From: Chloroflexota bacterium | GTDB taxonomy: Bacteria > Chloroflexota > Anaerolineae > UBA4142 | Assembly (NCBI GenBank): GCA_016219275.1 | Contig: JACRBM010000105.1 | Span: 1 to 64,000, forward strand | Length of the DNA stretch: 64,000 nucleotides | Reading direction: 5' to 3' | Shown: one piece after another, positions 54,202 to 61,195 of the stretch | Layout: every line of letters starts with the position of its first letter | Position numbering within the stretch: position 1 is the stretch's first letter | Made by a program: the position numbers and the translations under genes | The notes under the pieces: model-generated | Database searches by the model: none | Told to the model about the DNA's origin: nothing | Seen by the model: the letters and a program-made list of their open reading frames with translations, nothing else

Positions 54202-55935
54202 CTAGAACTTACTCACACACGCACTGTGACATGCCGAGTGGCACGCGCTATGACAGTTGCACGCGGAGTGGCACGCATCGTGACAGTTCGAATGCACGCA
54301 CGCGCTGTGACACGCGTCGTGGACGCACGCGGAGTGACACGCCGAGTGGCACGCGCTGTGGCAAGCCGAGTAACCAACTTGCTCCGGTGTACCCTCTTTC
54401 GGCGCGCCACCCGTGAGCGTCGCGGCGACCTGCTCCATCTGCCGAGTTGCGTTACCCGCGATGCCTTCGAACACACTCGCGAGTTGATGCGCGCCAGCGA
54501 CGAGCGGCGGCAACGTTTCGCGCTCGCGCGAGGACGAGCCGCCCGCGCTCGCACCGCCGCTCTCTTCGAGCGGGCGATAATCGTGCGACAAGAAAATCCA
54601 GGGATAGTTGTGTTGCACGATCACCGGGCGGTGCGTCGGCGTGGCGCGTTCGTAATCGCGCCAGGCGTCGTCCGCGCGTTGTTGGTACGCCTTACGCGTC
54701 GCGCGCGGATCCGCGTTCCAAATTTTCGTCGCGAGTTGCGCGGACACTGCCGCGATGATTTTCGTTTGCGCGTCCGCTGGGATCGTCCCATCGTCCGCGA
54801 TGCCGGTCACGAGCACGCGCTCGTAATCGTTCGCCGCTTTCGTCGCGTCAATCACGGCTAGTTGCAACGGTTTGCGATTCACGATTTCGAGCGCGCCGCG
54901 TTCGACGAGCGATAACACGATCAACGTGATGACCTTGGTGTTGTTGCCGACGTACAGCGCGGCTTCTATCGCGTCGAGGTCGGGCACCTTGCCTGGTTTC
55001 TCGAACGTTTCGATTTCGATTTCGGGCGGTTGGTACACGACTGGCTCGCGGCGTGGGCGCGCGCCGCGATACATCAGGAAACCAAAGATGAGCGCGATGA
55101 ATCCGCCGATGGCGACAAAGACCGCCCCGACCATAGCGAGAACCCAGGTTGCATCTATTTCGACCGGCGCGGAGGTCGGTTGCGTCGCCGGCGCGACGGG
55201 CGCGCGCGTCGCATTCGTATCGGCTTGGAGCGCGGCAAAGTAGCGCGCGGGAATGTACAAGCGCGCGGTGAGTTTGCCTTCGACCGGAATATTTTTCTTC
55301 GACGTGAAAATCGAAAGATAATTTTTGCCGCTCGCGAGGTCGGGCGTCGGATAGTAAATCCAGCGGTCGAACGACGATTTGCTCGCCGAGTCCTCGACGA
55401 TGCCGGCTTGGCGCACGATGTCCTGGGTCACGTGTTCCGGTTGCGTGATGTTCGCGGGCAATTCAATCGGCGCGATGAACGTGATCGTCTGTTCGCCAAT
55501 TGGCAACCCCCACTGCGGCGGCGACCAATTCACGACGCGATAATCCGCGCCGTCGCGCCGCGTCGTGTCGAGCGCGCGCTCGACGCGATAGCGCACGGTG
55601 AACGTGTACGTTTTCCCCGGCTCGGTCGTGAGCGCAAAGTTCGCGCGATATTTGTTGTCGCCGAGACTCGTGAGTGTCACGCGCGAACTGCCGCGTGCAT
55701 CGTCGAGCGTTGCGTCGGCGATTTGATGTTGCGGATCGAGCGGACCGAACGTGGTGATTTGATTGCGCGGCTCGTTCTCGAAAAAGACGAGTTGATAACG
55801 TACATTCAACTTGCCGTCGCTGAGAATCGTCACTTGCGAGTGAACGCTCGTCAGCGTCGGCGCGGCGAGCGCAATCAGCGCGAGTGACGCGCCGAGCGCG
55901 CTCGCCAAGATTAGCGCGGCGAAAATTTTCTTCAT
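54202..55935 (-). CDS. DUF2207-like membrane protein ending in a CHSA-type Cys/His repeat (candidate RiPP-type substrate)
   Basis: 577 residues. A signal peptide (I-F-A-A-L-I-L-A-S-A-L-G-A-S-L-A-L) is followed by a ~250-residue extracytoplasmic beta-rich DUF2207-like domain, a transmembrane helix near 290-318 (A-M-V-G-A-V-F-V-A-I-G-G-F-I-A-L-I-F), a cytoplasmic domain with L-D-A-I-E-A-A-L-Y-V-G-N (TIGR04222-like), then a 57-residue tail (521-577) made of C-H-S-A units. The tail has 13 Cys and 11 His, mostly at four-residue spacing, interrupted by V-H-D-A-C and V-H-S-N-C. It should lie in the cytoplasm. ATG 55935 has AGGTGA upstream; an in-frame ATG at 56034 has its own SD. Confidence 0.85.
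   Translation of the reverse strand: MKKIFAALILASALGASLALIALAAPTLTSVHSQVTILSDGKLNVRYQLVFFENEPRNQITTFGPLDPQHQIADATLDDARGSSRVTLTSLGDNKYRANFALTTEPGKTYTFTVRYRVERALDTTRRDGADYRVVNWSPPQWGLPIGEQTITFIAPIELPANITQPEHVTQDIVRQAGIVEDSASKSSFDRWIYYPTPDLASGKNYLSIFTSKKNIPVEGKLTARLYIPARYFAALQADTNATRAPVAPATQPTSAPVEIDATWVLAMVGAVFVAIGGFIALIFGFLMYRGARPRREPVVYQPPEIEIETFEKPGKVPDLDAIEAALYVGNNTKVITLIVLSLVERGALEIVNRKPLQLAVIDATKAANDYERVLVTGIADDGTIPADAQTKIIAAVSAQLATKIWNADPRATRKAYQQRADDAWRDYERATPTHRPVIVQHNYPWIFLSHDYRPLEESGGASAGGSSSRERETLPPLVAGAHQLASVFEGIAGNATRQMEQVAATLTGGAPKEGTPEQVGYSACHSACHSACHSACVHDACHSACVHSNCHDACHSACNCHSACHSACHSACVSKF
54205..54375. repeat. Coding repeat for the CHSA tail
   Basis: Degenerate 12-base coding repeat (on the minus strand TGTCACAGCGCG-type, TGCCACTCGGCG, TGCCACTCCGCG) encoding C-H-S-A. 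Synonymous variation between units shows selection on the peptide rather than recent DNA duplication. Confidence 0.8.
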
Positions 55936-55958
55936 CGCGATCACCTGCCTGAAATAAA

Positions 55959-56005
55959 AACGCTCATGGCTGGCACGTGCGGAATCACGTCCAGCCCTGA
56001 GCGTT
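55959..56005 (-). terminator. Attenuator-like hairpin upstream of the CHSA gene
   Basis: On the minus strand AACGCTCA...TGAGCGTT outer arms with GGCTGGACGT/ACGTGCCAGCC inner arms, then TTTTTATTT. It sits between the promoter-proximal ATG (56034) and the main ATG (55935), inside an open frame, so translation of the leader could control termination. Confidence 0.65.
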
Positions 56006-56039
56006 GCGCGAAATTTTTGTTGGCGTTTTGGCATCGTTG

Positions 56040-56057
56040 CCTCTCGATGTTAGTATA
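56040..56057 (-). promoter_or_regulatory. -10 box and leader SD of the CHSA operon
   Basis: TATACT (minus, 56052-56057) with no clear -35 box. GAGAGG (56040-56045) lies 5 bases before ATG 56034. The transcript would begin with that SD. Confidence 0.5.
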
Positions 56058-56102
56058 CAACGTTCCGCGCTAAAAATCCAAATACGCCATCGCGCGTTTG
56101 CC

Positions 56103-56131
56103 TTGTCCAAATCTGGGCTTGATGTTATAAT
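56103..56131 (+). promoter_or_regulatory. Promoter of the glycosyltransferase operon, leaderless
   Basis: TTGTCC (56103-56108) and TATAAT (56126-56131), 17-base spacer. ATG 56140 lies 9 bases after the -10 box, at the expected transcription start. Confidence 0.8.
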
Positions 56132-56139
56132 CGCCCGCG

Positions 56140-57084
56140 ATGCAAATTTCCGTCTTTATTCCGGCGCGCAACGAAGCCGGTAACATCGCGTCGTTGTTCG
56201 AAAAGATCGCGCGCGCGTTTGCCGATTTGAACGTCGCTGGTGAAATCATCCTCGTGGACGACGGCTCGACCGACGCGACCTGGGACGAAGCGAATATCTG
56301 TGCGGCGCGTTATCCGTTCGCGCGTTTGTTTCGTCACCGCAAGTCGCTTGGCTTGACCGAGGCGATGCGGACCGGCTTTCGCCAGTGTCGCGGCGAGGTC
56401 GTGATTTTTCTCCCCGCCGATCTCGAATCCGATCCGAGCGAAGACATTCCCAAGTTGTTTGCGAAAATCAACGAAGGGTACGATGTCGTCGCCGGTTGGC
56501 GGCAAGGACGACGCGATGGCAAAGTGTTCGCGTCGGCGATTGCGAATGTCGTCTCGCGACGATTGTTCGGCTTGACCGTGCACGATATGAACTGGATCAA
56601 GGCGTTTCGTCGCGAGGTCGTCGAAAGCATTCACCTGCGCTCGGACTGGCATCGCTACATTTTGATTCTCGCCGCCGCGCAAGGATTTACGATTGGCGAA
56701 GTGCCGGTCAATTATTATCCGCGCACGCGCGGCAAATCGCATTACGGCTTGGGACGATTGCCCGTGTCGTTTCTCGATGTGCTCGTCGTCCGATTTCTGC
56801 TAACGTTTTCGCGCAAGCCGATGCTCTTTTTCGGCGGCATCGGTCTCGGCATTGTGGGCGTGTCGCTTGCGACGTTTATCGCGTTGGTCGTAATCTATCT
56901 CGCCGACCTGGGTCAGCGTCGTCCGATTTTCGATTTTGCCGGCGTGTTGCTTCTCGTCGGCGTGCTCTTTTTCGTCGTCGGCTTTCTCGCCGAGTTGATC
57001 GTAAATCAGAACGAGCGCGTCGAAGAACTCGAAGCGCGCTTGCGCGATTTTGCCGAGTCGCAAAAAACAGAGCATCCAAAATAG
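56140..57084 (+). CDS. Family 2 glycosyltransferase with C-terminal membrane helices
   Basis: 314 residues. GT-A fold with V-F-I-P-A-R-N-E-A-G-N-I at the start, L-V-D-D-G-S-T-D-A-T, then F-L-P-A-D-L-E-S-D-P as the metal-binding region. Two C-terminal hydrophobic helices (P-M-L-F-F-G-G-I-G-L-G-I-V-G-V... and L-L-L-V-G-V-L-F-F-V-V-G-F-L) make it like polyprenol-phosphate sugar transferases (DPM1/GtrB-type). Product: probably a lipid-linked sugar for the GT-C-like proteins downstream. Confidence 0.9.
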   Translation: MQISVFIPARNEAGNIASLFEKIARAFADLNVAGEIILVDDGSTDATWDEANICAARYPFARLFRHRKSLGLTEAMRTGFRQCRGEVVIFLPADLESDPSEDIPKLFAKINEGYDVVAGWRQGRRDGKVFASAIANVVSRRLFGLTVHDMNWIKAFRREVVESIHLRSDWHRYILILAAAQGFTIGEVPVNYYPRTRGKSHYGLGRLPVSFLDVLVVRFLLTFSRKPMLFFGGIGLGIVGVSLATFIALVVIYLADLGQRRPIFDFAGVLLLVGVLFFVVGFLAELIVNQNERVEELEARLRDFAESQKTEHPK

Positions 57085-57130
57085 TTCTCGCTCGCGACCG
57101 CCGACTGCCGTCAGCGGTTGGCGGTCAAAT
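57085..57130. repeat. GACCGCCGACTGCC palindrome
   Basis: GCGACCGCCGACTGCCG and CAGCGGTTGGCGGTC form an imperfect hairpin, same family as 18438-18515. Precedes the next start, which lacks a clear SD. Confidence 0.65.
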
Positions 57131-57134
57131 CGGT

Positions 57135-58304
57135 ATGCGCGTACTCTTCCTCGCTCACGTCTTTCCGCGCACCCTCGATGATTCGATGGGCGCGTTTCTT
57201 TTGCAACTCGCCGACGCGCTCGCCGCGCGTGACATCGCGGTCGAGGTGATCGCGCCGCACGCGCCCAACCTTGCAGACGAGGAGATGTTGGGTGCGACGC
57301 GTGTGCGTCGTTTTCGCTACGCGCCCGCGCGCTGGGAACGGCTTGCCTACGCTGGGACGATGCACGAGTTTGTCGCGCGCGGCATCGTCAACAAAATTCT
57401 GTTTGCGTTGTTCACGCTCGCGTTTTTCGTAAAGACGCTCGCCGTGGTTCGAGCGGCTCGCCCGAACATTCTCCACGCGCACTGGTGGTTGCCGGGCGGA
57501 TTAGTCGGCGCGTTCGCGTCGCTCGTCACGCGCGCACCGCTCGTCGTCACCACGCACGGCACCGATGTCGAGATGCTGCGCCGCACGCGTTGGGCGCGCC
57601 CGCTCGCGCGTTTTGCATTCCGACGCGCGCGCGTGATCACGTGCGGGTCAACGTACTTGCGCGAGCAATTGTTGGAACTTGGCGTTGCAGACGCGGAAAC
57701 GATCCAAGTCATTCCAATGCCGGTACGCTCAGGATTTCAAGTTGCGAATTACGAATTACGAATTACGAATTTAGTCTTGACCGTTGCGCGCTTGACCAAG
57801 CAAAAAAGCATTGATACGTTGATCGAAGCAATGGCATTTGCGCCGAACGCGCATTTGAAAATCATCGGCGATGGACCCGAACGCGCGGCGCTCGAAAAGC
57901 AAGTGGACGAACTGGGTTTGCGCGAGCGTATTGAGTTTCTCGGCGCGTTGCCGCCCGCCGAATTGCCCCGGCATTACGCGACGTGCGCCGTGTTCGCGCT
58001 CCCCTCGATTCGTGAAGGAATGGGCATCGTGTTCGCGGAGGCGTTGCTGTGCGGCGCGCCGATCATCGCCGCGAATTCCGGCGGCGTCACCGACATTGTG
58101 CGCGACGGCGAAACCGGCGTGCTCGTGCCCGAACGCGACGCGCGCGCGTTGGCGAACGCCATCGAAAAACTTTTGAACGACCGCGTGTTGGCGCAACAAC
58201 TCGCGTCAAACGGTGCGGCGTGGGTGCGCGAGCGGTTCACTCGCACACGCGTCGCCGAGCAGTTTGAGCAAATTTATCAGGCAGGCATAAATGGAACTAG
58301 ATAA
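57135..58304 (+). CDS. Family 4 glycosyltransferase with in-frame repeat
   Basis: 389 residues, GT-B fold. N-terminal R-V-L-F-L-A-H-V-F-P-R; L-H-A-H-W-W-L-P-G-G; C-terminal G-D-G-P-E-R-A-A-L-E and the E-x7-E-like motif (S-I-R-E-G-M-G-I-V-F-A-E-A). A short repeat ATTACGAATTACGAATTACGAATT (split) at 57745-57775 encodes N-Y-E-L-R-I-T-N between the two Rossmann domains. Stop overlaps the next gene's start by 14 bases. Confidence 0.9.
   Translation: MRVLFLAHVFPRTLDDSMGAFLLQLADALAARDIAVEVIAPHAPNLADEEMLGATRVRRFRYAPARWERLAYAGTMHEFVARGIVNKILFALFTLAFFVKTLAVVRAARPNILHAHWWLPGGLVGAFASLVTRAPLVVTTHGTDVEMLRRTRWARPLARFAFRRARVITCGSTYLREQLLELGVADAETIQVIPMPVRSGFQVANYELRITNLVLTVARLTKQKSIDTLIEAMAFAPNAHLKIIGDGPERAALEKQVDELGLRERIEFLGALPPAELPRHYATCAVFALPSIREGMGIVFAEALLCGAPIIAANSGGVTDIVRDGETGVLVPERDARALANAIEKLLNDRVLAQQLASNGAAWVRERFTRTRVAEQFEQIYQAGINGTR
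57740..57778. repeat. In-frame repeat in the GT4 gene (AATTACG family)
   Basis: Four tandem AATTACG/AATTACGA units. They also appear in murE (AATTCGTAATT). Confidence 0.8.
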
Positions 58305-59283
58305 ATCCAAAATTGAAAATCCAAAATCAAAAATCGGAAATCTTCCCTGGCGTCGCATCGCCGGCTATATCCTCGCTATCGCCGTGCTCTTTTTCCTGGG
58401 TCGCATTCTCGTGCAGACCTGGGGCGATGTGACTGCGTCGGGCTTTGAGTTCAAGTTCGATTTGCCGCGCCTCGCGCTCTCGCTCGTCTTGCTCGTCGTC
58501 GCGCGCGGATTCGCGGTTGAAGCGTGGCGGCGCATTCTGATCGCGCTCGGCAATCGGCTGACGTTCGGCTTTGGCGCGCGCGTGTGGTTTCTCTCGAATC
58601 TCACGCGCTATATTCCCGGCAACGTGTGGCAAGTCGCAACGATGATGGTGATGGTGCAAGAAAAGGGCGTGAGCAAGACGAACGCGTTTCTCAGTCAGGT
58701 CGTGTACACCGCGCTTGCGCTTTCCATTGCTGGTTTGCTCGGCTTGATGTTTTTCTTGATTCGTCCCGAGCTTTTACAGGGCATGCTCGACCCAACCATC
58801 GCGGCGTACGCGCCGGCGATTGCGGCAATTCTGTTCACCTTGTTGATGATGTTCTTTGCATTGCCGCCGGTCAATCGCATTCTCATCGCGATCACTGCGC
58901 GCGTCACACGCCGCGAGATTGACGCGCCGGTGCCGACCTTTTCGCGCGGACTAGTCCCGCCGATTTTTTCGCTGTTGATGTGGCTGACCAACGGCATCGC
59001 GTTCTATCTGTTCACCGATTCGATCACGCCCGTGTCGCCGACCGATTTGCTCGCGTTTATTTCGATGAATGCGGGCGCGTATTGGATCGGCTATGCGTCC
59101 TTCTTTACGCCGAGCGGTCTGGGTTTTCGCGAGGGCGCGCTCGCGTGGATGCTCAGTCACTTTTTCCCCGCGCCGGTCGCGGTCGTGCTTTCGCTCGTCA
59201 CGCGCTTGTGGACGACGCTCGGCGAATTGTTCGGCGTGTCGCTGATCTGGTTCGGCGCGGCAATTCAGAAATCGCATGACTGA
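58291..59283 (+). CDS. Flippase-like integral membrane protein (LPG synthase TM-domain family)
   Basis: 330 residues, about eight helices. The conserved R-Y-I-P-G-N-V-W-Q motif and the later S-F-F-T-P-S-G-L-G-F-R-E-G identify the UPF0104/AglD-like (MprF N-terminal) family. These proteins translocate lipids or lipid-linked sugars. The first ~18 residues (D-K-S-K-I-E-N-P-K-S-K-I-G-N) are coded by an AAATCCAAAATTGAAAATC repeat, so the true ancestral start may be further in. Confidence 0.88.
   Translation: MELDKSKIENPKSKIGNLPWRRIAGYILAIAVLFFLGRILVQTWGDVTASGFEFKFDLPRLALSLVLLVVARGFAVEAWRRILIALGNRLTFGFGARVWFLSNLTRYIPGNVWQVATMMVMVQEKGVSKTNAFLSQVVYTALALSIAGLLGLMFFLIRPELLQGMLDPTIAAYAPAIAAILFTLLMMFFALPPVNRILIAITARVTRREIDAPVPTFSRGLVPPIFSLLMWLTNGIAFYLFTDSITPVSPTDLLAFISMNAGAYWIGYASFFTPSGLGFREGALAWMLSHFFPAPVAVVLSLVTRLWTTLGELFGVSLIWFGAAIQKSHD
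58300..58345. repeat. In-frame repeat at the flippase N-terminus
   Basis: AAATCCAAAATTGAAAATCC and AAAATCAAAAATCGG, the AAAATCG family of 3164, 7642 and 30148. Confidence 0.8.
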
Positions 59284-61195
59284 TCGTACGCTTGCCGCGT
59301 GGCTGGGTTTGTTGTTGTTCGGAATTTATTTGCTGTCGTTCAGCGGACAGTTGTACTCGCAAGACAGCATGTCCATGTTTTCGGTCACCGAAAGTTTCGT
59401 CAAGCGCGGTGAGTTCAACACCGATCAACTCTGGACGCTCTTCAAAGCGCGCGATGAAATTGCGCGGGACGGTGAATCGTACGCCAAGTACGGGTACGGC
59501 ATGTCGCTCTTCGCCGCGCCGCTGTACGCGCTCGCACTCTGGCTCGACCTGGGTCTTGCGCAGACCACTCTGCTCACGAGTAGCATCGTCATCGCGATGT
59601 CAGGCGCGCACGTGTTCCTGTCTGCGCGGCGATTGAAATTCACGCGCGGCGTTAGTCTCATCGCTGCGCTCTTGTACGGACTCGCGACGCCTGCCTGGGT
59701 CTACGCCAAACAATTTTGGAGCGAACCATACTCGCTCTTTACGCTCTTTGCCGCGTTCTATTTTCTTCAATGTTTTCGCGATGAAAGACGCGCGCGCGAT
59801 GGATTCATCGCCGGCGCGATGCTAGGCGTCGCCGTCGCGACGCGCGTGACGAATGCCGCGTTGATCCCAGTGTTTGCGTGGTACGCGTTTTGGGATTTTT
59901 ACCCTCACCCTAACCCTCTCCCTACAAGGGAGAGGGGACGCGGCATCGTCGCATTCGCATTCGCACTCGGCATCATGCTGTTCTCGATTGCGGGGTACGA
60001 TTGGATGCGCTATGGCAGTCCGCTCGCGACCGGTTATCGCGCGGACGAAACGTTCAACACGCCGTTTCTGCTCGGCGCATACGGTCTGCTGTTCAGCCCA
60101 GGTCGCGGTCTATTTGTCTACGTTCCCTTCCTCGCCGCACTCGCGTTTTCTTGCGCGGTTTTCTTTCGCCGCGCGCGTCGCGAAACAAATTTGTTTTTCG
60201 CGATTTTCGTGTTCTATGTTTTGATTTTTTCGACTTGGTATTATTGGTGGGGCGGCACGAACTGGGGACCGCGCTTTCTCGTGCCGACGATTCCATTTCT
60301 CGTGCTCATGATTGCGCCCGCTATCGAACTGGCGCAGAAACAAAAATGGTTCGCGATTATTTTTTCTGTCCTGTGCCTTTTATCTTTTTGCTTTCAACTT
60401 TTCGGCATCAGTATTCCCTCGCTCGCGTATCGCCAACGCATGTTGCGCGTCTTGCCGAACGCCGACTGGGACACGATTTTCATTCCGCAATTCTCGCCGC
60501 TCGTCGGCTACTGGAATATGCTTCGTCCCAGCACGCTTGATTTCGCGTGGGTGCGCGTCGTAGATGGCATCGCGCAAACAGATTGGCTCATCGTCGCGTT
60601 GACCGTCGCGTTCATTGCATTCTGCGCGTTGTCATTGCGAGCGATTTTAGCGAAGCAATCTCCAAACTGGTTGAGGATTGCTTCGTCGCGAAAAGCGCTC
60701 CTCGCAATGACAATCGCCATTGCCGCGCTCGCGCTATTCTCAATGTACCGTTATCGAGATGATCCGCGTCTCAGCGCGGGCGAAGGGTATCGTGCGCTGA
60801 TGCAAACGCTCGCGCGCGAAGAGCACCCGCGCGATGTGATGATTCTGAACGACGATGCGCGCGCCCCGGCATTTTTGAACGCGAACCGCGCGCGCCTGCG
60901 TTGGTACGGCTTGAGCCGCGATCCGAAACAATTCGACGACGCGACGCGCGCGTTGCTCACGCGTTTGTCGCATCAGTACGCGCGCGTGTGGTTCGCGTAC
61001 GACGACATCACCGCCGACCTGCCCGACCCGACACGCGACTGGCTCGACGCGAATTTGCGCGGCGTGAACGAACGCGATTTGGGCGAGGGCGTGCATCTTG
61101 TACTGTACGCGACTGACAAACCATATGCCAGGATGCAGAGGCAATCGCTCTCCTTTGCTCCTCTGCTCCCCTGCTCCCAAACAGATTTTCGATGA
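59276..61195 (+). CDS. Polytopic membrane protein, GT-C glycosyltransferase-like, with two in-frame repeats
   Basis: 639 residues, about 12 helices. Early loop D-S-M-S-M-F-S-V-T-E-S (with acidic residue after the first helix), Y-A-K-Q-F-W-S-E-P and F-L-V-P-T-I-P-F motifs resemble PMT/ArnT-like GT-C transferases. A repeat at 59902-59937 encodes P-H-P-N-P-L-P-T-R-E-R-G-R-G and the GTCATTGCGAG element at 60629-60713 encodes L-S-L-R-A-I-L-A-K-Q-S and S-R-K-A-L-L-A-M-T. Overlaps both neighbours, so translationally coupled. Sugar specificity unknown. Confidence 0.78.
   Translation: MTDRTLAAWLGLLLFGIYLLSFSGQLYSQDSMSMFSVTESFVKRGEFNTDQLWTLFKARDEIARDGESYAKYGYGMSLFAAPLYALALWLDLGLAQTTLLTSSIVIAMSGAHVFLSARRLKFTRGVSLIAALLYGLATPAWVYAKQFWSEPYSLFTLFAAFYFLQCFRDERRARDGFIAGAMLGVAVATRVTNAALIPVFAWYAFWDFYPHPNPLPTRERGRGIVAFAFALGIMLFSIAGYDWMRYGSPLATGYRADETFNTPFLLGAYGLLFSPGRGLFVYVPFLAALAFSCAVFFRRARRETNLFFAIFVFYVLIFSTWYYWWGGTNWGPRFLVPTIPFLVLMIAPAIELAQKQKWFAIIFSVLCLLSFCFQLFGISIPSLAYRQRMLRVLPNADWDTIFIPQFSPLVGYWNMLRPSTLDFAWVRVVDGIAQTDWLIVALTVAFIAFCALSLRAILAKQSPNWLRIASSRKALLAMTIAIAALALFSMYRYRDDPRLSAGEGYRALMQTLAREEHPRDVMILNDDARAPAFLNANRARLRWYGLSRDPKQFDDATRALLTRLSHQYARVWFAYDDITADLPDPTRDWLDANLRGVNERDLGEGVHLVLYATDKPYARMQRQSLSFAPLLPCSQTDFR
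59902..59937. repeat. In-frame CCCTAACCCTCTCCC palindrome
   Basis: CCCTCACCCTAACCCTCTCCC faces GGGAGAGGGG with CTACAA between. This palindrome family is dispersed in many bacterial genomes and recognisable when translated (P-N-P-L-P-T-R-E-R-G). Confidence 0.85.
60629..60713. repeat. In-frame GTCATTGCGAG element
   Basis: TTGTCATTGCGAG (60629-60641) and CTCGCAATGACAA (60701-60713) are exact complements; internal GAAGCAATC...GATTGCTTC arms pair too. Same family as the intergenic copy at 25195-25305, but here translated. Confidence 0.88.
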
